NCBI GenBank assembly: GCA_937983475.1
Contig: CALJZV010000607.1
Location: 1-8,706 of the forward strand
Origin: an uncultured Verrucomicrobiales bacterium
GTDB taxonomy: Bacteria; Verrucomicrobiota; Verrucomicrobiia; Limisphaerales; JACDHS01
Length of the DNA stretch: 8,706 nt
Direction: 5' to 3'
Part shown: positions 1 through 6,087 of the stretch, piece by piece
Layout of the letters: each line of letters begins with the position of its first letter
How positions within the stretch are numbered: position 1 is the stretch's first letter
The notes under the pieces: generated by a model
The model's input: only the letters and a program-made list of their open reading frames with translations
Told to the model about the DNA's origin: nothing
The model's database searches: none
Position numbers and translations under genes: made by a program

Positions 1-2401
1 CCCAGACCTGAGCGCCGATGTTGGCGGGGACGCTGGCTGTTGTGTTATGCACACCCCCGTGGCCGGTTGTCGGAGTCCAGGTAAACTTACCCGATCGGCG
101 CGCGATGCTCGCACCGCTCGGGGCGCCGGCATCCAGCGTGTAGGCCAAATTGTTCGCCACCACGACCTGAAAGTCATCCATGTAAACCGTATAAGCACCA
201 GTGCCGCCTTCGCCACGGATGACCACATGTTCCAGAACACCCTTGGCGCCGCTTTCATCCACCTTCCCGTCTCCGGTAAAGGCCTCTTGGGGCTCAAAGG
301 GAATGTTGTAGTTGAGCGTGTAGAGCGCGGTCGCGGTGGAGAGGCGATTGGGAATCGGCTTGCTGCCGCTAAGAACATTGGTCACTGCAACCCATTCGAG
401 CGAGCCGGTAGTGCCACCATTGGCACCATATGCAGCCGTCGTCCCGGTTTCCCGAATGCCGATACCCACCTTCACATTTTTGCTGGAGTGAAATTTGAAC
501 TGCAAACGCTGATCCAATGCAATCGCCGGATTTGGATTCGTCGGCGTATTGAATGTATTCAAGCGCACCCAGTAATCGGTTTGGCCTGTCTTGAAGGTCC
601 ATCCCGCCACCATTGTTTTGTTGCCAGCACCCATGGCCGTCGGACCATTGGTCACAACACGGGTATAATTCGTTGCCGCCGTGTCAATGAACGCGCTGGT
701 CGTCGCCGAATTCAACGGCTTGTTGAACAAAATCGTTTCGTTCGGCGTATTGTGAGGGAAACTGGTGAAATTCTGCCACGTCGTCGTCGCCGGGGCAGGA
801 GCATTTGGATCGCTCGCCGAGGCTGTAAACGTAAGGAGGTTTCCATTTACGACAGTCTTATTGCCAATAACATTCAACACGGGAGGCGCATTGCCCGTCG
901 TGCGGCTGGCAGTGTTCGAGTAGGCCGAGTTGCCGTTGGCATTATAGCTGCGAACGCGATAATAATAGGTTGTTGTGGCAGCAAGGCCAGAATCGGTGTA
1001 GTTCGCCACCCCCGCACCTGTCGTTGCAATCTGGGTAAACGGCCCCGCAGCCGCCGTCGCGCGCTCCACTTTGAAACCCACTTCTGCGCTGGAAGCATCC
1101 GTCCATGTCAACGCAATCTTGTTCCAGTTGGTCGTGCCACTGACTGCCGAAGCCGTCAAACCTGTGGGTGCCTGAGGAGCGGTTGTATCGCTTGCAGTAT
1201 TGGAGTATGCCGAATTACCTGCGGTGTTATAAGCCGCAACCTTGTAGTAATAGAGACGATTGCCAGTCAACCCTGTATTGTTGTAGCTGGTCACATTAAT
1301 GCCCACCGTGGCGATCAAGGTGAAGGTCACATTGTCGGTCGAGCGATAGATACGAAAACCATCCTCATTGGGGCTGGATTGCGCCCATGTCAGATTGATT
1401 TGAACATCGGACACCGCTGTCGCTGTCAAACTGGTAGGAGCGGCGGGAATCGTATCCTTTGTGGTAGCGTTGGCTTCGTTGGAGAATGGTGAGTTTCCGG
1501 CGGTATTGTAAGCTCGGACGCGGTAATAGTATTGAGTTCCGGAAGCCAGTCCAGTGCTGGAATAGGCCTTCACATTAGCGCCAACTGTCGCAATTTGAGA
1601 CCATGTGCCGCCTGACCCGGTTTTACGCTCGATTTTGAACCCAGTTTCAATGCCCGAATTATCCACCCAAGTCAGATCAATTCGGCTGGAGGAGTAAGTT
1701 GTGGCTTTTAGACTGCTTGGGCCTGAAGGCGTACTGGAGGTGGTTTGATTAACCAAATCCATGTAGTAAGTCCATTTCCAATAGGCTCCAGGATCATGGT
1801 GGTCATTACAATATGGATCGATACCCAAATTGGCCGATGCCCAAGAAGGCCAACCCGAAATGCGCTTTTGGTCGTGGCCAATGATGCGATTGCGGTTCTT
1901 GGTCCATCCATATCGGTTGGCAAGCCAACGGGTCAGCGCGGACGAGGACTGATATTGCTCTTCTGTGAACCAAGCAGGATTGCTCGCAAACCCTTCATGC
2001 TCAGTGCCGGTAGAATGATTGTTCCAACAGCGGGCATGCCACGCATAATACGCCAACTTGATGGATTGACTCACTTCGCCAGGCAAAGCATCGCTGCTGT
2101 TGTCCTTTTTGCCGTTGGTCCAGAAATGCACGCTCGCCCGGGTCGTAGAGCGGTTGAAATAGGAAATCGAAGACAGGTAATAACCTTCCATGTCATGGAC
2201 AACATGGAATTTCTTGCCATAGCCGGATGTGCTCCAGTGGCCGGGATAGGTGGGGCGCCAGACGGCACCGGGGTATTCAGATTGAGCCACAACAGTAACC
2301 GCCGAGGCGGCAACTATTCCAAGCGCAATCAGGGACCGCTTGCAGGCGGTAAACGCCTTTATCAAACGATTGCCAAACGACAATGCTGGGTTTTTTTTCA
2401 T
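1..2401 (-). CDS. Secreted N-acetylmuramoyl-L-alanine amidase with fibronectin III and Ig-like domains (3' end outside window)
   Basis: This reading frame runs open for 800 codons from the ATG at 2401 to the left edge, so the C-terminus is missing. Residues 1-39 look like a signal peptide: a basic N-terminus, a hydrophobic stretch at about 24-38, and cleavage likely near VVA-Q at 39/40. Residues about 44-218 match the Amidase_2/PGRP fold, which cuts the bond between MurNAc and L-Ala in peptidoglycan. Seen motifs are HVVHDMEG (66-73), TGTEHEG (131-137), IIGHD (173-177) and HDPGAYWKW (202-210). By analogy with AmpD-type enzymes the zinc ligands should be H69, H176 and D203; this is inferred from the motifs. 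Three fibronectin III domains follow (about 225-502) and then an Ig-like module that appears interrupted (about 506-780). Export and the adhesive modules suggest action on cell walls outside the cytoplasm, its own or those of other cells. No strong Shine-Dalgarno precedes the start. Family assignment is firm; the biological role is not known. Confidence 0.9.
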   Translation of the reverse strand, partial: MKKNPALSFGNRLIKAFTACKRSLIALGIVAASAVTVVAQSEYPGAVWRPTYPGHWSTSGYGKKFHVVHDMEGYYLSSISYFNRSTTRASVHFWTNGKKDNSSDALPGEVSQSIKLAYYAWHARCWNNHSTGTEHEGFASNPAWFTEEQYQSSSALTRWLANRYGWTKNRNRIIGHDQKRISGWPSWASANLGIDPYCNDHHDPGAYWKWTYYMDLVNQTTSSTPSGPSSLKATTYSSSRIDLTWVDNSGIETGFKIERKTGSGGTWSQIATVGANVKAYSSTGLASGTQYYYRVRAYNTAGNSPFSNEANATTKDTIPAAPTSLTATAVSDVQINLTWAQSSPNEDGFRIYRSTDNVTFTLIATVGINVTSYNNTGLTGNRLYYYKVAAYNTAGNSAYSNTASDTTAPQAPTGLTASAVSGTTNWNKIALTWTDASSAEVGFKVERATAAAGPFTQIATTGAGVANYTDSGLAATTTYYYRVRSYNANGNSAYSNTASRTTGNAPPVLNVIGNKTVVNGNLLTFTASASDPNAPAPATTTWQNFTSFPHNTPNETILFNKPLNSATTSAFIDTAATNYTRVVTNGPTAMGAGNKTMVAGWTFKTGQTDYWVRLNTFNTPTNPNPAIALDQRLQFKFHSSKNVKVGIGIRETGTTAAYGANGGTTGSLEWVAVTNVLSGSKPIPNRLSTATALYTLNYNIPFEPQEAFTGDGKVDESGAKGVLEHVVIRGEGGTGAYTVYMDDFQVVVANNLAYTLDAGAPSGASIARRSGKFTWTPTTGHGGVHNTTASVPANIGAQVW
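155..793 (-). other. Putative jelly-roll-like module nested inside an Ig-like domain of the amidase
   Basis: Residues about 537-749 sit between FTASASDPNAPA (525-536) and NNLAYTLDAGAPSGAS (750-765). Those two flanks read as neighbouring strands of one Ig-like domain, which then ends GKFTWTPT. The inserted part starts with TWQNFTSF, has several beta-strand-like stretches, and ends TVYMDDFQVVV, which resembles the last strand of carbohydrate-binding jelly-roll domains. The nesting is inferred from sequence continuity across the gap. The ligand of the inserted part is unknown. Confidence 0.5.
896..1729 (-). repeat. Three tandem fibronectin type III domains within the amidase gene
   Basis: Residues about 225-310, 315-406 and 408-502 of the amidase are three copies of one module of roughly 90 residues. 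Each copy starts with a P-x-x-L-x-A-x segment and an (I/K)xLTW strand, continues with a GFK(I/V)ER or GFRIYR strand, and ends with a tyrosine-rich strand followed by AYNTAGNS or SYNANGNS and then a S(N)xA linker. The copies are recognisable relatives but are not identical at DNA level, so they are old duplications. Modules like these usually act as spacers or as binding arms in secreted bacterial hydrolases. Confidence 0.85.
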
Positions 2402-2513
2402 AGGGTTTGCGTGGTGTTTTTTTTAACGGAGGCAGGCGAAAAACCTTACTGAACGAGGAAAAAAGAAGAGCTCGCGTTGTTTGGTTATATGCATGCCTTT
2501 ACTGGGAACCTGC

Positions 2514-2532
2514 TTGTCTTAACTTAAGACAA
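2514..2532. repeat. Perfect 19-bp palindrome, possible operator
   Basis: TTGTCTTAACTTAAGACAA has 9-bp arms that match perfectly around a single central base. It lies 112 bp upstream of the amidase ATG and 38 bp after the hybrid kinase stop codon. A one-base centre leaves no loop for a good RNA hairpin, so a site for a dimeric DNA-binding protein is more likely than a terminator. No second copy was noticed in the window. Confidence 0.45.
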
Positions 2533-2533
2533 T

Positions 2534-2550
2534 ACCCGAGGTCAACGGGT
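2534..2550 (-). terminator. Weak hairpin after the hybrid kinase gene
   Basis: The arms ACCCG and CGGGT pair over a 7-base loop, 20 bp after the stop of the hybrid kinase gene. On the minus strand the stem is followed by ATTGTCTT, which is only moderately T-rich. It could be a poor intrinsic terminator or chance. Confidence 0.2.
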
Positions 2551-2570
2551 GCGACTTGATAACCGTAACA

Positions 2571-4892
2571 TCAGGCGTCCAGCTGTATGCGGATCAGTTG
2601 AAGCATGTCATTTGGCTGAAAGGGCTTGGCAAGAAAATTGACTCCTGGGACAAAAAAACTGGTTTCGCCAAGGGTTTCTCCGCTGTATCCGCTGGTGTAA
2701 ACAACCCGAAGTTTGGGCTTTTTTTGCAGTAACTGCTCAGCGAGTTGCCGCCCGGTCATCTGTCCAGGCATTATCATGTCGGTCAAGAGCAAATCCACTG
2801 ATTCACCGCAGTTTTCCCACAATTTTAATGCCTCAAGGCCGGAACTCGCCTCAATCACTTTGTAGCCATAATGCTCAAGCACAGATTTGACCAACCGACG
2901 CAACTCAGGCTCATCTTCGGCAACAAGGATTGTCTCTGTTCCACCCCGAACCGGTGCCGCGCTGGACTGACGAGCCAGCACGCCACCGGAACGCTCTGCC
3001 GCAGGCAAAAACAGCCTGAATGTTGTCCCTTGGCTGACAGTGCTCAACACTTCAATCCATCCGCCATGCTGCCGGGCAATTCCATAAACGGTGGCCAAAC
3101 CCAGGCCCGTGCCACTTCCTGCCTCCTTGGTGGTAAAAAAAGGCTCAAAAATTCGCGGAAGAACCTCCGGAGAAATGCCTGCGCCCGTGTCAGCGACGCG
3201 AAGGCATACATAAGCGCCAACTCGCGCTTCAGGATTAATGCGAGCATGAACGGAATTCATCTCCGTAAAGCTTGTGCTGACGGACAGTTGCCCCCCCTTG
3301 GGCATTGCGTCCCTGGCATTGACCGCCAGATTCATCAGCACTTGTTCAATCATTCCGGCATCGCCCTGAACCGCCGGCAAATGGTCTGCCAAGTGAAATT
3401 CCAACGCGATTTGTTCTCCAGCAATACGACGCAACAGGGCATCCATGCCTCGAATAACTTCATTCAAGTTCAAATGAGACAATTCCACCGTCTGCTTACG
3501 ACTGAAGAGCAGCAATTGCCGCGTCAACTGAGTGGCTTTTTCGGTCGCGGCGGAAATCTGCTTCAACGGCTCGTAGACATCCTCCGGCAATGGCTTTTGA
3601 TCCAAGGCCAGCCCCGCGTAGCCCCGAATCAAGGTCAGCAGGTTGTTGAAATCATGGGCCACGCCCGCAGCCAATTGTCCGACCGACTCCAGCTTTTGCG
3701 ACTGACGCAACTGAGCCTCCATCCGCTTGGCCTCAGTGACATCCAAAGCATAACAATGAACTGCGTGGCTGGGAATGATGGGAAAAAACGACCAGGACAG
3801 GATGCGATTTCCGACGGTCGTCTCTTTCCCCGAAACGCTCTCTCCCGTTTCCAAACACCGAGAGACAACCGAAACGGTGTCTGCGGGTAAAATCTCCGAT
3901 GGATGCAACCGCCCCAGATCTTTTGCCATGCACTCGGCAGCCTCATTGCTGTAAACCAACCGCCCCTCGGACGAGAGCTCGAAAACCGGGTTTGGATTTA
4001 GCCGCGGAAAAGTGGCCAATTTCTCGATCGCCGATTCCTGTTCCTTGCGCTCGGTGACATCCCGGGCATTTAGCACAATGCCAAACTGGTCAGAGTGGGG
4101 GTAAATCGCCTTGCAGACGGCGTCCAACACGCGACTGGAGCCGTCTTTGTGCCGAACCAAAAACTCTGCCGAGCGCGTTTGGGTGGAATGCCGCAGCACA
4201 TCGGCAAAAATCCCAGCCAATTCTTGCGAATCATCGGGGGACACGATTTCAAACAAGCTTTTCGATGCCAGTTCCTCCGGCCTGTAACCTATGATTTTAA
4301 CCGAGGGACTGGAATAACGAATGGAGCCATCAAGGTTTAGCACCAGAATGATATCGAGCGCGTTTTCAATGAGCGACCGGAAGTGCTCCTCCCGCTGTTT
4401 GAGCGCTTCGATCGCCAATTGCTTTGACTGCTCGGCCTCTTTTTTCTCTATCGCATTTCGGAGGGCCGAGGGCAGACGGCGCAGGCTGGACTTCAAAATG
4501 TAATCATCCACCCCCTCCTTCATGCACTGAACCGCCACCTCTTCGGACTGTGAACCCGTCACCAAAATAAACGGCACATCCGCTCCGCTGGCATGCATTA
4601 ATCGAAGGGCCTCCAATGCGGTGAATTGAGGCAGGGAATAATCTGCAAGCACAATATCAGGCCGAAACTCATTTAGATTCCGCAGAAACTCATCGCGCTT
4701 CTCCACCCGCCTCAAGGTAAAACAAAGGCCCGCGCGGGCCAGTTCCAACTCCATCAGGTCGGCATCAGGTGTGACATCCTCCAACAAAAGAATCCGCAAT
4801 GGCTCTGACTTGCGGACAGCGGAGGAAGCCGAGGATTCCACGGTATTGAATGTGCGTTGCTGTTGCCGGGAAGACCCAAACGCGTCTCTCAT
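2571..4892 (-). CDS. Soluble hybrid histidine kinase, REC-PAS-PAS-HisKA-HATPase-REC
   Basis: This 773-residue protein has no membrane segment or signal peptide and should act in the cytoplasm. Domains in order: receiver 1 (about 33-150; acidic E38/D39, phosphoacceptor D84 in VLADYSLPQ, T112, K134); PAS 1 (about 168-282, ending in DVTERK); a weaker PAS 2 (about 290-388, ending in DVTEAKR); HisKA (about 396-466, with H413 in GVAHDFNNLL); HATPase_c (about 505-630, N525 in NARDAM, DTGAGI at 568-573, GTGLGLA at 594-600); receiver 2 (about 654-772, acidic E659/D660, D705 in LLTDMIMPG, T733, K756). All residues needed for autophosphorylation and receiver chemistry are present. A receiver at each end means it can take phosphate from another kinase and also pass its own on internally. 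The ATG at 4892 is the first start in the frame after an in-frame stop at 4926-4928. An AAAGGA lies 15 bases upstream, farther than usual. It follows the short kinase by 100 bp and is probably co-transcribed with it. Confidence 0.95.
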   Translation of the reverse strand: MRDAFGSSRQQQRTFNTVESSASSAVRKSEPLRILLLEDVTPDADLMELELARAGLCFTLRRVEKRDEFLRNLNEFRPDIVLADYSLPQFTALEALRLMHASGADVPFILVTGSQSEEVAVQCMKEGVDDYILKSSLRRLPSALRNAIEKKEAEQSKQLAIEALKQREEHFRSLIENALDIILVLNLDGSIRYSSPSVKIIGYRPEELASKSLFEIVSPDDSQELAGIFADVLRHSTQTRSAEFLVRHKDGSSRVLDAVCKAIYPHSDQFGIVLNARDVTERKEQESAIEKLATFPRLNPNPVFELSSEGRLVYSNEAAECMAKDLGRLHPSEILPADTVSVVSRCLETGESVSGKETTVGNRILSWSFFPIIPSHAVHCYALDVTEAKRMEAQLRQSQKLESVGQLAAGVAHDFNNLLTLIRGYAGLALDQKPLPEDVYEPLKQISAATEKATQLTRQLLLFSRKQTVELSHLNLNEVIRGMDALLRRIAGEQIALEFHLADHLPAVQGDAGMIEQVLMNLAVNARDAMPKGGQLSVSTSFTEMNSVHARINPEARVGAYVCLRVADTGAGISPEVLPRIFEPFFTTKEAGSGTGLGLATVYGIARQHGGWIEVLSTVSQGTTFRLFLPAAERSGGVLARQSSAAPVRGGTETILVAEDEPELRRLVKSVLEHYGYKVIEASSGLEALKLWENCGESVDLLLTDMIMPGQMTGRQLAEQLLQKKPKLRVVYTSGYSGETLGETSFFVPGVNFLAKPFQPNDMLQLIRIQLDA

Positions 4893-4942
4893 TTGACAAC
4901 AAGATATTCCTTTAACGCGCCTGCCTCAAGATGCCCGAGCAA
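4889..4942 (-). CDS. Possible 17-codon leader ORF overlapping the hybrid kinase start
   Basis: In the gap between the two kinase genes a GGAGG (4947-4951) precedes a TTG codon by four bases. From this TTG the frame reads M/L-LGHLEAGALKEYLVVK and stops at a TGA that overlaps the hybrid kinase ATG as ATGA. This arrangement is typical of translational coupling. It could explain how the kinase is translated although its own AAAGGA is far from the ATG. The short length, the TTG start and the slightly short spacing make chance a real alternative. Confidence 0.25.
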   Translation of the reverse strand: MLGHLEAGALKEYLVVK

Positions 4943-4979
4943 AAAACCTCCAAATCAGGGAAACCTTCATTCTTTGATT

Positions 4980-4991
4980 AGTGGCGCCACT
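4980..4991. repeat. 12-bp perfect palindrome next to the short kinase stop codon
   Basis: AGTGGCGCCACT begins two bases after the TAA stop of the short kinase gene on the minus strand. It has no loop and no following T-tract on that strand, so it is not a convincing terminator. It may be chance. Confidence 0.25.
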
Positions 4992-4992
4992 T

Positions 4993-5742
4993 TTATTTGG
5001 CCAATGGCAGTCGAAATAAAAAACACGCGCCCTTATCCACGTCCGCTTCCGCCCAAATCCGTCCATGATGGCGGCGAACGATCCGCTGCGCGATGGCCAG
5101 TCCTGCGCCAACGCCCTCAAATTCACTGTCCGAATGCAACCGCTGGAACATCCCAAACAGTTTGCCGACGTACTTCACGTCGAACCCCACGCCGTTGTCC
5201 TTGACCCAGAACACTGCCTCGTTCCCCTCGGCCCGGCCGCCTATCTCAATGACGCTGCATTCCCTGGGTGCGGAAAACTTAAGTGCGTTGGACAATAAAA
5301 CTGCCCAAAGGTGCCCGATCAAATTGGAATCCCCCGGGCAGGACGGCAAGTCGCCCACTTGAAAGTCAATTTTACGCCCTTTTGTCTCTGGGGTGAGCTC
5401 GGCAAAAGCTCCGCGCGCCAATTCCTTCATGTCCAAGTCAGCCAACCGGATTTCCTGCCGCCCAAGCCGCGAATAACTCAAGACAGCATCCAGCAATTTG
5501 GACATCTGGACCGCGCTGGCTCCAATAATATTTAGATATCGCTTCCCCTCCTCACCTAATTGATTTGGAAAATCCTCCAGAAGCGCCTCCGAGAAGCCGC
5601 GAATCGCCCGCAACGGGGCCCTTAAGTCATGAGAAACGGAATAAGTAAAACGCTGAAACTCCTGCTGCGCATTTTCAAGTTCCGTTTTAAGCCGGGCAAT
5701 TTCCTCCCGCGCCTCATTCAGTTCTCGGTTTTCCCTGCTCAT
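4993..5742 (-). CDS. Stand-alone cytoplasmic histidine kinase without sensor domain
   Basis: The protein has 249 residues and consists of little more than a kinase core. Residues 1-30 are charged and heptad-like (ENRELNEAREEIARLKTELE), probably a coiled coil running into the HisKA dimer helix. HisKA spans about 30-97 with H38 in SVSHDLRAPLRAIRGF, the type seen in bacteriophytochrome-like kinases. HATPase_c covers about 135-247, with N152 in LLSNALKFS, D182 in DNGVGFD, and a G2 box GVGAGLA (210-216), where T and I of the usual GTGIGLA are replaced. No membrane segment or PAS/GAF domain is present, so the input must come from a partner protein. The ATG at 5742 is the only standard start (ATG, GTG or TTG) after an in-frame stop at 5776-5778; no clear Shine-Dalgarno precedes it. 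It is the first gene of a probable two-gene unit with the hybrid kinase and is divergent from the GAF/PAS gene. Confidence 0.92.
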   Translation of the reverse strand: MSRENRELNEAREEIARLKTELENAQQEFQRFTYSVSHDLRAPLRAIRGFSEALLEDFPNQLGEEGKRYLNIIGASAVQMSKLLDAVLSYSRLGRQEIRLADLDMKELARGAFAELTPETKGRKIDFQVGDLPSCPGDSNLIGHLWAVLLSNALKFSAPRECSVIEIGGRAEGNEAVFWVKDNGVGFDVKYVGKLFGMFQRLHSDSEFEGVGAGLAIAQRIVRRHHGRIWAEADVDKGACFLFRLPLAK

Positions 5743-5809
5743 AGATTGCCGCGAGGAAGGCAGGGCAGAATGGCCTCATAGGCCCTGCGCACTTCCCCGG
5801 TCTTGCGCC

Positions 5810-5837
5810 TTTGTAACATTTGTGCCCTTTCTGGCAA
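5810..5837 (-). promoter_or_regulatory. Candidate sigma-70-type promoter for the kinase pair
   Basis: On the minus strand TTGCCA (5832-5837) and TACAAA (5810-5815) are separated by 16 bases. They match the -35 consensus at five of six positions and the -10 consensus at four of six. The pair sits about 68 bp before the short kinase ATG, a sensible distance. Matches of this quality occur often by chance. Confidence 0.3.
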
Positions 5838-5881
5838 CAGGTGTTTTTCTTCAGACCGAATTTCTGCCATGATTCAACAGG

Positions 5882-5898
5882 TTGGCTTATGGTTTGCT
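5882..5898 (+). promoter_or_regulatory. Candidate sigma-54-type (-24/-12) promoter for the GAF/PAS gene
   Basis: TTGGCTTATGGTTTGCT keeps both conserved cores of the -24/-12 consensus (TTGGC and TTGCT), with GG and GC exactly 10 bases apart. The less conserved ACG after TGGC is missing. It would start transcription near 5909 and give a leader of roughly 180 bases to the ATG at 6088. No enhancer-binding activator gene is visible in the window. Confidence 0.3.
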
Positions 5899-6087
5899 TA
5901 ACCCCAAAAAGCGGCAAAGCTAGCCTTGAACATTGGCGGTGGATGGGCTTTGCAAGGCCTTGGCTGAAATCAATCCGCGCTTTTTTGTGACACATCGAAT
6001 AAAATTTGGACAATTCTTGAATGGACCGCCTCCCATCGCGACCGTGTTCCTAAAACCAACGGCCCCTGAAACGACACGCTGCCGCAA

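Larger units (their letters stand above)
5743..6087. other. Divergent intergenic region between the kinase pair and the GAF/PAS gene
   Basis: This 345-bp region lies between two start codons that point away from each other. Open frames that cross it have compositions unlike the neighbouring proteins, and none is convincing. It must carry the control elements of both units. Weak candidates are listed separately: a sigma-54-like site on the plus strand and a sigma-70-like pair on the minus strand. It also holds a 10-bp palindrome CAAGGCCTTG (5953-5962) and a CAGGGC/GCCCTG inverted repeat in the minus-strand leader. No known riboswitch was recognised. Confidence 0.6.

Noticed and set aside
47..1492. 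Long plus-strand open frame of 481 codons
   Set aside because: It lies codon-on-codon opposite the amidase gene. The amidase does not use the codons TAA/TAG/TGA-complementary to stops (TTA, CTA, TCA) in this part, which leaves the opposite strand open. The translation is rich in Arg, Cys, Gly and Ile without any domain, whereas the minus strand reads as fibronectin III and Ig-like domains.
1745..2452. Plus-strand open frame of 235 codons
   Set aside because: It is antisense to the signal peptide and amidase catalytic domain, whose motifs are clear on the minus strand. No recognisable protein is encoded.
2402..2570. Sigma-70 promoter for the amidase (TTGACC at 2540-2545 or TATAAC at 2484-2489 on the minus strand)
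   Set aside because: Neither hexamer has a fitting partner at the usual spacing, so no promoter is called.
2871..3890. Plus-strand open frame of 339 codons
   Set aside because: It is antisense to the HisKA, ATPase and receiver regions of the hybrid kinase and has a low-complexity, Gln/Arg/Cys-rich translation with no domain.
5977..6005. TAAAAT at 6000-6005 as a -10 box for the GAF/PAS gene
   Set aside because: No acceptable -35 element lies at 16-18 bases; the nearest TTGTGA is only 9 bases away.
5714..6013. Minus-strand open frame of 99 codons upstream of the short kinase
   Set aside because: It overlaps the kinase start in another frame, is rich in Lys and Cys with no recognisable motif, and crosses the expected promoter region.
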